From Trichuris trichiura (taxonomy: Eukaryota; Nematoda; Enoplea; Trichinellida; Trichuridae): a stretch of DNA of 64,000 bases. Below, one piece after another: positions 11,051 through 30,719 of this stretch; position 1 is the stretch's first letter, and every line of letters begins with the position of its first letter. A program made the translations under genes and the position numbers. The notes beneath the pieces were generated by a model, which saw only the letters and a program-made list of their open reading frames with translations, made no database searches and was not told the origin of the DNA. Where the stretch lies: NCBI GenBank assembly GCA_037903355.1, contig JBAJFE010000032.1, positions 558,001 to 622,000 of the forward strand, written 5' to 3'.

Positions 11051-13249
11051 CGTATATTATTTTGTAATGAACGAGCCAAAGTGTATGTGCATCCGAGACC
11101 TTACTGCGAATATGCGCTGTATAAACCTTCAGTTTATAATTCTCGAAATCTGTGAGACAGATCATTGTCCCTAATGTTGCCAATACGCAGCGAGCTAAGC
11201 ATGATTCTCAAGGTCCCCCTCGACGCACCATAAATGGTCATGACGTTCGGCTGATTCGAATAGCTGACCAAACCGAGTCTTTTAACCTGTTTGCTTTGGA
11301 TGAGATTGGCAGCGCTCTGAGCATTGGCGACATACGCTGGCTGGTGAACGAGTACGCGGGTTATCATAAAGGATGTTTCACCGTCAGTTGTGGTAAACTT
11401 AGCGATTTGCAAAAGATCAGAAACTAAGGGAAACTGCCCGCTAAACGGGTCCTGGCGTTTCTTCTACCGCATTTACTTTTTTTGGAGTCTGTTCGTTGTC
11501 ATACTTAGTTTACATGTCTACAAATGTCCCGCGTTAAGCACGAAGTTATTCATGTAATATTTTTTATGTCGTCGTAGGACGTTTATATTTATTTATAGTA
11601 CGAATGAGAATTCAGGTATAATACTGTGCTTTACCATTGCTTTTTATTTTGCGCATTTAAGAATTCTGCGTTTGAGATTGTTCCCTTTCCGTCTCTGCTA
11701 GTGCTATCATGTTCGCATAGTTAAATTTTTTACCACGCTTAACTGTTTTAAGTTTTGTATGTTGTTTTCCGAGTGCCCAAATATGAGCCTTCCGAATCCT
11801 GCTGAAGCTGCCAAAGCTGGTACGGAAGGCAACCCCAGAAGACTATCAGGGCATGCAAAATTATGAAGACGATGTGGATCACAGCGAGCCACAAAGTAAG
11901 CAGATGCGCTTGGATCCTTCGAACGGCCTGAACATTCTACTTCATCCATTCGAAGTTGTAATGGCGGCGCGAGAGCGTCTTCGTCAACGCGTAATTCGCA
12001 GCCGTTCCGGTTAGGGTCACCAAGGGCTCGTCTAGCAGAGGTTTTCCTGTTGTTACCGGGAAGTTCTGCAGGTGAACAATACAAATTCCGTTAAACTTAA
12101 TAGGGTCCAGTTTTTGAATTTCCATTTGCGTCTTCGTCCACCTCCAATATCTGCCAACTCTTCTGGAGTCGTTAACGCACGACTACCCAGAGAATGGCAT
12201 AAGAAACCTGGTACTGCTGCTCGAAATTAGGCGCTTCTTTTACAAGAAGTGAATTGCTTACAAAAAGAAACAAAATGGCTCCGAACAATATAGACAATGT
12301 AAATAAGTTCTCTACCTGTTGTTGCGAAAACAGTTCTTATTTGTTCAATAAAAAACAGGAGTTCTAAGACGAAGAGCGATGAGTGTTTGAAAGCTGTACT
12401 GGTGACATGTGTTTCATTGATGCACCACAACTCCCGTCACATGGCCGTGAAGTGCGGGGAATCACCCTTCTGAAACAACAAAGATATTTCGTATTAAAAA
12501 TAGTTAAGCAGCCATGGAATCCCCTATAGCATGCGTTCAGTACACCTGCCCATCACTAGTCCCCTCTGTACATGTTTTCCTTCTTCCTGTCTACTATAGG
12601 AAACAGTTTTCCAGCGCGTTCACGTTGCATTCGATGTCTTGCTTAGTTATTTTGTTGTTCTTTTGAGAATAGGAATGAGAAATGTATAGACGAGCTTGTT
12701 GCGCTAAAGGCAAAATTCTCATGGTAGGGATTTAGCTTGTGTGGGCTGCATTTGGACAATAACTTGTTCATTCCTTTCAGCTGACATTAATCGTAGCGTA
12801 GCGATTTGCAATTTGTATAGAGAACCTCGAATTTGTTACCTAGTTTGTTGAAATGTACTCGCAATCTTGACGAAGAAATGTGGATGTACGGCGCTGGATC
12901 GGTTGACGTAACATTCAGGAAGCAAAATAACTTGTGTTTGTATCCACGAAAACCGACCCTGCGAAGAGTGCGAGCGGGAAGAATACTAACACTGAAGATG
13001 AAACGCATTGCTTTTACCGTAGCGTGCATATCAGTCACTTCTAGAATAGATCGATCAGAGTTATTTGAACGTGGTTTTCTTGTTGGGAGAGTGAAATGAT
13101 TGTTTGTTCAAGACACTGACAGTGCATTCTGGCGAAGTTTCGGGTTTCTGACTCTTCGCATTAAGCTGTAGTTGGCGTTTTGTCAGGTTGACGCTACTGC
13201 GCCTGTAGCCACTATCCTCACTGCCAGTTCTGGTCAAATTGCAGAAATT
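11051..13249. other. intergenic upstream of SMC1
   Basis: No convincing gene. Frames of up to 125 codons occur on both strands but show no recognisable domain. A pyrimidine-rich GTTTTGTCAG at about 13177-13186, before the SMC1 start, is a plausible trans-splice acceptor. Confidence 0.4.
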
Positions 13250-21448
<8,199 letters not shown>

Positions 21449-21731
21449 TAATTATTTTTCTTTGTACCGTTGCACACTTTTTTGGTCTCCTATTTAAACC
21501 ACCTAAAGCTGACCTGCAATAATTCAGCCGTCGCAGTTTTGATACATTTGCCTTGCAGATCTCTTTTTAACCCCTATAAATAAATGCGAGGTTCTGTGCG
21601 AGTTATTTTTGGTATAGTAAATGTTGGAGCTTTGTGTAGCAGCACTTCTGCATTTTGCAACATATTCATTCTAGCTTAAGTGACCACTTAGAAATCAATT
21701 CACCAATGCGACGTTAGAACAGGCTAGCCAA

Positions 21732-22285
21732 ATGAGTGTTACTATGCTGCTTCGGCTTTGTTACGTACAGTGTAGCACTTTTCGGGCAGATGATATTGAG
21801 AGGTCGCATATGCTTACGGCAGAGAGACTGCCACGATTATTAGGCAAAAGACAGACGAAGCCAAGAGCGGTAAGTTTCACTAATGCAAAGTAATGGCGTT
21901 ACTTTAGGAATAGGTGAACACGGCCAGCCTCACATTCTGTCAAAACAGCAAACTGTTTTGCCTCTGGTCGACAAACTGTATCGGGAAAATGGTTACAGTG
22001 GTTACGTAAGCAACCTGCTTCCTTTGTATTGTTCAACAAATGACGTACGCTTTAGAGCTTGTTTACAAAAAAAGTATTGCTCAAACCTTCCACCGGTTAC
22101 GGCCGTAGTTCCATTCTATAACGAGCATTTATTCGTTTTGATTCGCAGCGTATTCTCTACAGGTCGCCGATCGAGCTACTAGAAGAAGTTCTAGTTGATG
22201 CCAGCACGAAGTCAGAATTTGGAAAGCCGTTGGATGAACACCTTAGCATTAATAAAACGGATAATGTAAAGGTATTAAGAACGAT
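21732..22285 (+). pseudogene. GALNT (polypeptide GalNAc-transferase) fragment
   Basis: Polypeptide N-acetylgalactosaminyltransferases start mucin-type O-glycosylation in the Golgi. Here a possible first exon (21732-21869) joins across a 38-bp intron (21870-21907) to GIGEHGQPH, then LYRENGYSGYVSN, and NLPPVTAVVPFYNEHLFVLIRSV, the family's pre-catalytic GEQG, YRENGFN and SIIIPFHNE blocks. After VFS the homology (RSPIELLEEVLVDAS..., KVLRT) continues in a different frame. No later catalytic motifs (DSH, ExxxWGGE-type) are found downstream. Retained intron plus frameshift and missing 3' part indicate a truncated, unprocessed pseudogene. Confidence 0.7.
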
Positions 22286-23203
22286 GGGTGCAGTCGTCCT
22301 CCATAGATGTCACGGCTAAAAGGGCAATCAGGCATGACATTATTATCCTTATTCTTCACTGATTTATCAGACTGTGTTAGAAAAATGTTTGCCGTATTCG
22401 CGCAATGGAAACGTAGTAATTCGTCACTGTCGAGGCGATACCAGTCAGAAATGGAATTGGCAAAAATAAGATTATTCACGCTGCTTGTTAGTCGATCTCC
22501 AAGCCACGGGTTGTTTGTCAACTTTTTATTTGTTACAACTACGTGCCAAAGGAGCTTTTAGTAAAGCTCAAACCGCGGCATTTTTCTGTGGACTGTTCGT
22601 CAAGAATTTGAAACCATGATTGGTAATGAACACTGCCGGCGGTATAACGCCATGCATGAACCCCAGTAGAGCGTGAAAAGCTGCTCAACTGGGTTTATTA
22701 TTACTGAGGTAAAGAAAAGTAAACAGGTTTGAGAAAAAATTGTTTTCACTTTGTACGATGGTAATCCTGGAGCTCTTAAGAAACAATATCCCAGAAGCGA
22801 TTGACCAAATAAAGGCGCGAAAAGGAGTGTTGGCAAAGTCGCCGTCCCGCTTGTTCGCGTTAAAATCCAACCACAGATGGGTAAACTAACCATTCGACGC
22901 TCCTCTCAAGCTTGTGTGCATTTTAAATGGGCTCACCGTGTATGCAGGTATGAAAAGATGTTTTACATATTTGTTTAAAATCGATCGCAGTCCCTTCTTT
23001 AAATGTTTAATTTTTTTCATCTTATGCCAACATATTCATTTTTAGTCATTGACGCAAATGTTGAAGAAGGGACAGTTTAGTTCGATAGTTCCATCGGATG
23101 TATGTTTTCATAACTGTTCAAAAGCTTGCCTGCATACAACTGATCAAAACCATTTCACCGGTTAACGAGAAATCACGTTCGCGACGCTAACTAGGCATTT
23201 AAA
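22286..23203. other. intergenic, no gene seen
   Basis: Between the GALNT fragment and a hAT end. Minus-strand frames of 90-97 codons near 22600-22893 have no recognisable family. Confidence 0.4.
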
Positions 23204-25503
23204 CAGCCGTTCTCAACATTGTCTCCGCTGGACACCCGTTGGAAATGTCCTCAGGTGCCACCAGACTCCCTTTTCCTATTGGTCAATTAATTTTTGCGCT
23301 TTTTGTGTAGCAGCCAATTAGCTTTCAACGACAACCTCCTAGAATCCAGTTAATGCACTGATACAATGCCAGTATGTGGTCATCAAATCATTTACTGGTA
23401 AATGCCAAGAAATTAAGCATTTTGACAAAATGACAGACCCCTGAAAAGTATACGCGAAAAGGAATTATCAAATTAATATGATCCTTGAGAGTGGCACTTC
23501 TTTGCAAGTTTCATGACATCTGGTTCCAAGTTGGACAATGACAGTCGCAAGTAACCTCTGGCAGCGACAACCATTCTGCTCACAGATTTTGTTAAGGCAA
23601 CTACCTTACTAAATCCGCACTTAACTAAGTACGTTGAGGGGAACGCTATGAAAAAGGTTTGCACCTTTTCCCACAACGCCGAAAATTTGTATGACAGACG
23701 ATTCTTTACCTAAAAATCTTTTCCATAGTGATCGAATTGGCGACGTGCAGTTGTGTCACTTCGAAGATCAATCAAGCTTCGAATTTTTGTGTCGACTTCA
23801 ACGGCTGATACTCCAAATGGATCTATAATCCAATCTGGGATATTCAGATTCACCAGATCATGAAACCTTTCTTCTAAGTCCTTTCGAATTTGCTTCAAGT
23901 GCTTTACATAAATCAGAAGGTCATCGTTCACTTCATTTGCAATCGTCTTCAGGTTTGGGAATTGCAAAAATTCTTGACGACCAATGTTCTGCCAATAAAC
24001 TTTCAGTTTTTTGAGAAAAGAGACGACCGCCACCTTGCTGTTCGTGAGGTTATTATCTCTGCCTTGTAAAGCCTTGTTTAAAGGATTAAACTCCTCAAAA
24101 ATGTCTGCGAGATAGAATATGTGCGCTTTAGCGTCAATGTTTCCGTACCTCTTATCAGACATATACGCAACTACCGTTTTCCACAGTACAAGAAAATGTT
24201 GAAGACAATTTCCTTTTGACAGCCACCTAATTTCGGTATGTAACAGCAGCGTATCGAAGTCTTCGTTATTCTGCTCACAGAGTTGCCGGAAAAGATGATT
24301 CTGAGGCGTGTGGGATTTGATGAAATTCACATCGCGAATGACACCCGAGAGGGAATGGTTTCGATCCTAACTTCTTTGAGACTAAATGTTCTTTGTTAAT
24401 GACACAATGAATAGTGGAAACCGATGGTAGCAATGTTTTCAATTGTGCTATGAATCCGCTGTGCCGCCCATAGAAACAACGCCGCCAGTAGCATAAGCAA
24501 TTACAATGTTGTTCTCATTAAAGTAATTTTGAATTTCTCCAAACATCATCAGTCCCTTAGTATCAGACCTAATCTTCCTGGCAAACAACATTTCTTCCAC
24601 CAGCGTGTTTGCGTACCAAAATCTGACGTAAACCATGAGATGATCGTCATTGTCTTGCAAAGTAGTTCCATCTATTTGCAAAGAATTTTTTTCAACCGAA
24701 GTAAGGCTAGCAATTGACCTTCAATGCTGCGTGCCATTTCATCGATTCTCCTGCAAGCAGTGGAGTTGCTCAACGGAATTGCCTGAACGGTATCCCTGGC
24801 ATTCAAATTCATGACGTCTGACACTATTATGGGCACTGAAGGCAAAATGAGCGACTCACCAACGTGAGCATTTCTGTTTTGTGCTTTCGGTTTACTATTT
24901 TTGGAAGAATGAGGGTCCTCAGTTTAACCGATGTGAGCACTGGCATATAATTTGAAGCAGTATTCCCTTTTTGCGGAAGCTGTCTCTCAGACTTAAAAAA
25001 TATTCCAAAGTCTTGTCGTTGTACTCCGGATGCGCGTTAAGCAAATGTTTCTTGATTTTGCAAGGCTTCATGCTATCATTTGGAAATGAATACATGCACG
25101 GTAAACACGTGGGCAGTAACTGATCACGAGGAGACGGGATGAAACCATACGCCGAGTACTCTATGGAATAATGCTGTCACTTCTGCCATGGAACTCGCGT
25201 GAGTGATATCGTAACGGACGCTAGCAAATCCGTGAACCGAGAAAAAAAGAAAAGTAAACATGTCGTCACGGGATGAGTATGTTCAAATTTTTCGTGTGGA
25301 AAAAATGTGATTCAGAAAGCAAATACGTATAGAAGATTGAAATTCTCTCCATTCCGATCTACCTAACTACGCTTGTCCCAGTAATGCCTCTCGGCCCGCC
25401 CCCTGACGGCCTCCTGGCACCCTCCGAGAAATTTTCGATTCCTGCCTCCCCGATAGTCTCTCACCCCATCCTGGGGGCCCAAGCCCCACGTTGAGAAGGG
25501 CTG
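23204..25503 (-). mobile_element. hAT transposon, degenerate (ZBED5-like transposase)
   Basis: About 2.3 kb bounded by inverted ends CAGCCGTTCTCAAC and, at the right, the reverse complement of CAGCCCTTCTCAACGTGG. Minus-strand transposase remnants include an RNase H-like N part at 24681-24448 (MQIDGTTLQDNDDHLMVYVR) and a C part at 24330-23710 with LLLHTEIRWLSKGN and YLADIFEEFNPLNKALQG, diagnostic of the ZBED5/SCAND3-like hAT lineage. Frames are interrupted between the blocks. The right flank continues as CACTAGACGATCACGG, the first 16 bases of tRNA-His in reverse complement, so this end abuts a tRNA-His remnant. Confidence 0.9.
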
Positions 25504-26088
25504 CACTAGACGATCACGGGAGCAAGATTTCTTTATCAGTTGAACTACTAAGATTTAGGATACCCAAATGATTATCTTTGGTAATTTCGTCCTTCTCTTT
25601 GCTTCTGTTCACTTTTCACACCCGCTTTATGTCCTACTGCAGCGGTCCTTTGTTTCCACAGTGAACCAGAAGCAGTTGCCCTTTCTAGGAAAGAATGAAC
25701 AGGTAGAAATTTGCCAGACGACAGTACGCGGACTGTATAGTGATGTTGAAACTGACTGACTGGACAACGTATCGTGATACTCAGCCAGCAATAACTTAGA
25801 GTTCTGCTGGTTCATTCCTCCATCACAGCATCTTAACGAACTCTTTGAAAAACTCCGCTCTATGTTCAATGATGATCAACTGAGAGATTTCGTTCCCTAT
25901 TGCGGATACGCACATGTAAGGTAAAGTTGGACCCAAATGAATAATGCCCAAGACTGAGTCTATCAGGCGCTGCTCGTATGAATCTATCTGTAACAGGTAA
26001 TCTAGCGGACCAATAGTGACTCTGCAGAAATCAGTTGCCTGAATTAGTTATTGGTCTCTTAAAGGCAAATATATTGCCAAATGTAACT
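25504..26088. other. tRNA-His 5' fragment then unannotated spacer
   Basis: 25504-25519 is the 5' end of tRNA-His on the minus strand, directly against the hAT terminus. The rest up to the next inverted-repeat element has no recognised feature. Confidence 0.5.
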
Positions 26089-26240
26089 TTGAAAAATATT
26101 TTTATTACGGATTCTCTCCCGTTGTGAAGTAAAACAAAAAGATTTTTCTTTTTTTCCGGAGCTTTCGGGTCTTTCGCGACCCGTCTTCAGCGGTGAGATT
26201 ATGTGTAGTGCCAAGAATCCGTAATAAAGATATTTTTCAA
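26089..26240 (-). repeat. inverted-repeat element with hammerhead-like core
   Basis: About 152 bp bounded by a 26-bp near-perfect inverted repeat (TTGAAAAATATTTTTATTACG... against its complement at 26215-26240). On the minus strand 26161-26190 reads CTGAAGA, C, stem GGGTC/GACCC, loop GCGAAA, then GAAAGC. The core is asymmetrically placed within the element. Confidence 0.65.
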
Positions 26241-27275
26241 TATGAAAACACACGCTCCCGTACAAAAGCATCATGTTTTCAAGAATGTAACTTTGAAGTT
26301 CAAAAGAAAAAACTTCCCAGCAAATCTGAATGTAGAAGCTCAGTGGAATAATCAGAAACAAAGGCAGCAGACAGCCTTCAAATGATCCCCCTCAGGAAAA
26401 CTCTTACTCAAAGCCAAGCTCGTAAAACAATGTTCGCCAGGGACAACTGGTTCCAGCGGATCCCATTCTTTAGGGGCATTTGCGCTCTGTACTTTCCTTC
26501 GGCTGCCTGGAACCTCCAAGAATCCCTCAAAAATCACTGTCGTAGAAGATAGAACAATTTATTTGAGGCTATATCGCTTATTTTGATTGTTTGGGATGCA
26601 TACAGTTATTGTTCTACGTCCCTATTGGATCTCAATGTTATAAGAGCGGCAGTTACCCAAGATAGTTGGCCATTCGCAATAAATCTGAAAAGCAGTTTGA
26701 GGAGCGACATGATAGCCTCCTTAGTAGACAGTTCGAGCTGTCGCCATCAGTTAACAACTGAAATGAAATTCAAACGCATTCATTGTACTTTAAAACGCTT
26801 TACTTGACCACCGCACATCGCTTCCGCTCAATCAGTGAAGCCTTTCGTACCTCACCGAGACAAGTACCTGCTGCACCTGCGTTCGTGCATACTGTAGCAA
26901 AATGCCTAGCTGTTGTGCAAACTCTGGAATTTTCATCTGAAACAAGAAAAGTAAGAATTGCACTCCGCTGTAGACGTTTTGTTTGCCAGTTAAAGTTGTT
27001 TTCAATTTTTACTTTTTCAGGAATTTGGGTGTGGCATTATTTGTAGGTGAAACTTCACATCTAATGTTACATACCTGAGAGGGCAGCTGTAGAATTACAT
27101 AGGCTGCTTAACTAAGTCTAATTTTGCCACCCTAAAGCTTCGTATCTGCCGTTTGTTTCCGACAGTTACTTTCGTTGTCAATCTCCGGTAAGGGATACTA
27201 ATACCTTGCCTACTTCTAATTGCGCATTGTTAGAACAGTTGAAGTTTGATGTTCAGAAGGTTTTTCTTTGCAGGC
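26241..27275. other. upstream region of SNAPC1
   Basis: No separate gene supported. A TTTTTCTTTGCAG stretch ending at 27273, two bases before the ATG, looks like a trans-splice or 5'-UTR intron acceptor. Confidence 0.45.
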
Positions 27276-30017
27276 ATGGAAAACACTTTGCTCAACAATT
27301 TGGTCTGTTTCACGCCTGCATGTGCCGGTATTGTTACGGATATAGAGCGCTTTGTTCGTCGTTTTCTCTCTTCCTGGCAGCCGAACTACAAAGTTTTCAA
27401 GGAATTGTTCAAGGAAATGCAAATGTCAACCATATTCATGGGCAGGCGAAATATACACAGTCTTCGAGGGGTTAGTTTTTCGCTTGTTTTGCAAAATAGC
27501 TCAATTTTATTTTTCTCTCCCTTTCCGCTCGCTATCCGGTAAACCTCCGTCCAAGAACGTTGCTAAGCTTTGTAAACTTTTAATCACTCTCGTTTGCGTT
27601 GAATAGAAAACTTGTTCCTGTTCTCCTGATAATATAGTAGTTGTTAATGCATGTAATTCGGCGGAAAAATAGCTTCATGCATGAAGTTATAAATTCAGCT
27701 TTTTTCCATATCGTATTTCCGTTTGACGACCCGAATCCGATTCCTGCTAATTTTATTTGCCTTTCGTGCGAACTTTTTTCCTTCCCAATAACTAGCGACC
27801 GTTTATAAAGTGAAATGTTTAGTTCCGCAGTTTTCGGAATCTTGTACATCCCTACTTAAGGGAATAAATTCAGGGCTTGTTCTTGCAATAAGCATACTTG
27901 AAGTGACACCTTTTCGTTTCAGTTTGTTCGCCAGCTGCTAATAATTGTGACAACGTACTGTTTTCCACCTCATGACGATAAAACGCGTGTTTGCGGCATA
28001 TATCTCCTTTATGCTATGTATTTCCTTCAACCCGAAGAGTGCAACATGAAGGTGCACATTTCTCTTGAGCAGTTGGCCTTGTTGAGGCAGTTTATGGAGC
28101 AATTGCGTGCCAACAGGGAGAGCAATGCGTTCATATGTCTTCTTCGGTTATTTCGAGCCCGAGCGTTTATGTTTTGTCAATTTATGACCGAGGTAAGTTA
28201 GCTTACTGTTGTTATTATGCAAATGTGTATGATTGCAGTACAATCCCTTTGGTGGCTACCGTTCATTGGATAGTTTACTTATGAATGAACAAAAGGAAAC
28301 ATTAGCTGACAATAACAGCGCCCTGGCTCTTTTGGATAATATTCTTTCGTCTGACGTGCTACAAGTAATTGTCGCGATGCTTCTCTTGTTTCGCTAGTTC
28401 GTGATAGCTTTCAGACAGTAATTTTAATTCAACAGAAACTTGTTGACTTACTGTCGAGACCAGAAGCCGAGAGTTTTCGCTCTTTGCTGCCTTCTGTCAT
28501 TTACGAGGACATCGGAAAGGAAATTGAGACGTAAGTCAGTCAATCAATTCATTCAGTTGAGGTGTTACGTTTTTTGCGTTTCAGCATAATTGCGAATGCG
28601 AAAAAGAAAGTTAACAATTCTTCAGAATGCGAAAACGTAAGGAAGTTCATCTTCTTCCCTTTGAGTACTTTACTAATGAATACTGAAATTATACAGTCGC
28701 TTATCGATTAAAGTTCCATGAGATAGCTAGCCATGTATATACGTAATAACTTTTCTGGCTTTACAGCAGAAATCGGCTGATCCATCGTCTCAGGGAGACG
28801 TGCAAGTAGTAGGAGATCATGAAGACGTTCCTTCAACCTCAACTGGCTATAAAAGCATATTAGTATGTTTAACTTTGCGTTACAGGAATAAACCAAACGG
28901 CAGATTTTTTAGGAAAGGAGAGAGGCTCTGAAACGATTTGCCTATTCTTATATTCCATCACGACCGAGGTCTAGATGGGGAATTGAAGAAGAGAACAAAC
29001 GCTCGTCGAATAAGGAAACACCAAAGACGGCTTCACCCACCTCGTCTTTGGAGCAGACCAAAGAAATCTCCGCCGAAGGTTTGTCCTCACTTTCCTTTTT
29101 GCTTTAAGTGGGGCAAGCGAGCTTCGAGGTTCAATGTCGATAACTAATACAAGGACATGTTGGCCTAATAAGGCGGTAGCACTTGTTCGCTTCTGTTTAG
29201 TTCAATCATTCAATGATCCACCTTCGGGGGGAATAATTAGAACTATTATAATGGTAAGATGACGGCTGTTACTTATACTCATTTAGCTTCAGTTCGTTTG
29301 GCCATTTGAGCACTATAATGGCTTGAAAATAAGATATTGTGAATAGCTAATTTTGGGCCCGTTCTTTTTACTTGCAACCAAGAAGAGCCTTATTTGAGTT
29401 TAAGTTGTAGCACGTAGCGCAAGAGGCACTACTCGCACTCGAGCTTCTTACGGTTCTTAGACCCCTTCTCCAACGCGTCATCATGATTACAATATTCATA
29501 ATGAATACGCGTATCCCTACGCAGCTTGAATGGGAGTTTTAAAACGCATGAGTCAGCGAATACGTTAAAACACTTCAGAGTGGGATAAATGGATGCTCAG
29601 TCCAAATGTAACTTCATTGCCTCAGAGGCTCTGTATGTAGGCGAAACCTAACCATTTAAGTTCGTAACTTTCTGTATTGAAATTTTCGAGAGTTTGTCAC
29701 GAAGATGAAATGCGCTACTACTCGCTTCTTGAATAAGCTTCTTTTTAGAAGACACTTGTGCTCCGCTGAACAAACCGTTCGACCGCAGTTCACGAGGAAT
29801 CAGACGATCGTCAAGGATTAGAAATAGGCGAGCCGTTCTCACGAGCAAAAGACCTTCGAGCGGAACCGTCGGTGAACCGGCAACCACCATGAGTGGTGAC
29901 GTGAACCTTCTTACAACCAATGATTTGGAAATGGATGCTCCCATAACAGAGGAAGCAGAAGAGGCAGCAAGCTGCACACGCTCAAAAAGAGGCAGACCCA
30001 AACGAGCGAAGCATTAA
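27276..30017 (+). CDS. snapc1: SNAPC1 (SNAP43), snRNA-activating complex subunit
   Basis: SNAPc binds the proximal sequence element of snRNA gene promoters for RNA polymerase II and III. Exons: 27276-27470, 27923-28192, 28239-28364, 28436-28530, 28585-28636, 28767-28862, 28913-29078, 29749-30017. All phases match, giving 422 residues (human has 368). Family landmarks appear in order: MSTIFMGRR (FGTIFCGR in human), VCGIYLLYAMY (VGALYLLYGLY), the LLRQFMEQL helix, and FICLLRLFRARAFMF (FRKLRLDRAFHF). The tail is rich in Arg and Ser with an acidic stretch and ends KRGRPKRAKH, which contains an AT-hook-like GRP core. If the 672-bp intron 29079-29748 is wrong, the protein would end at 29107 or 29143 instead. 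The start lies just after a strong acceptor. Confidence 0.88.
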
Positions 30018-30719
30018 GTGCTCAGCAAAATTGAGCTATTAGTAGTAGAGATCATTCTTACTTTAAGGAGGCGAGAGCGGAATAAAATGGTGCCCTCTAT
30101 TAGCGAAGTTGCAAATCTTGAAGGGGCAGATTGGTGCTAGCCATTAACGCATTGTGAATAATTGTTCGTTTATAGATTTCAGGCACACTTGCACACACAT
30201 ACGCGCGCGCTTTCTAAGGTCTTATAGGAGTACCGCTTTTGGTATGGCGGTTGGTTTTTGCATCCCAGCCAGTTTGCTTATCCGGCGGTAGAGATAACGG
30301 ATCGGTGTGGTTTTTTCTTGAGAGCGAAATGTAGTAACGTTTTCTGTCCTAAGCATTAAGATGTAGGTGAGAATGGGAATTTCGATTTTGAAAAGTTTCA
30401 TACTTTTGATTGATCAAGTCACACAGTCCTGGCGGTAGTACTGTTCGCGTAATGGCGCTGCTTATTCAAGCAAACAGTTTTTTTACGGCGCCCTCAAAAT
30501 GTACAGCATTGTTATGAGCTGCGCTGATTGCACTGATCTTTACTTGCGTTAAGAGTTATGTAAATTTTCTAATTTTTAGTCGCAGGTGCATTTTACTAGT
30601 GTGGTTGTAGACAAGTTTGAAACACTGCATCTGTCGAGTATATTATTGGTTGACGGGGCGATGGAAAAATGTCTTTGTCAAAGTGCTCCGCATTTTCTGT
30701 ACTTACCAGTTTTGATACA
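30018..30719. other. intergenic between convergent genes
   Basis: 3' flanks of SNAPC1 and the minus-strand 545-aa gene. No feature recognised. Confidence 0.5.

Noticed and set aside
11707..12084. 125-codon minus-strand frame
   Set aside because: No domain, no splice context and no protein-like repeat pattern. Treated as chance.
13172..13249. In-frame upstream start for SMC1
   Set aside because: The 26 extra residues have no family counterpart, and a splice acceptor-like site lies inside this stretch. MGLL at 13250 matches the conserved SMC1 start.
29648..30001. 117-codon minus-strand frame opposite the SNAPC1 last exon
   Set aside because: Explained as antisense of an exon whose phase and splice sites fit SNAPC1.
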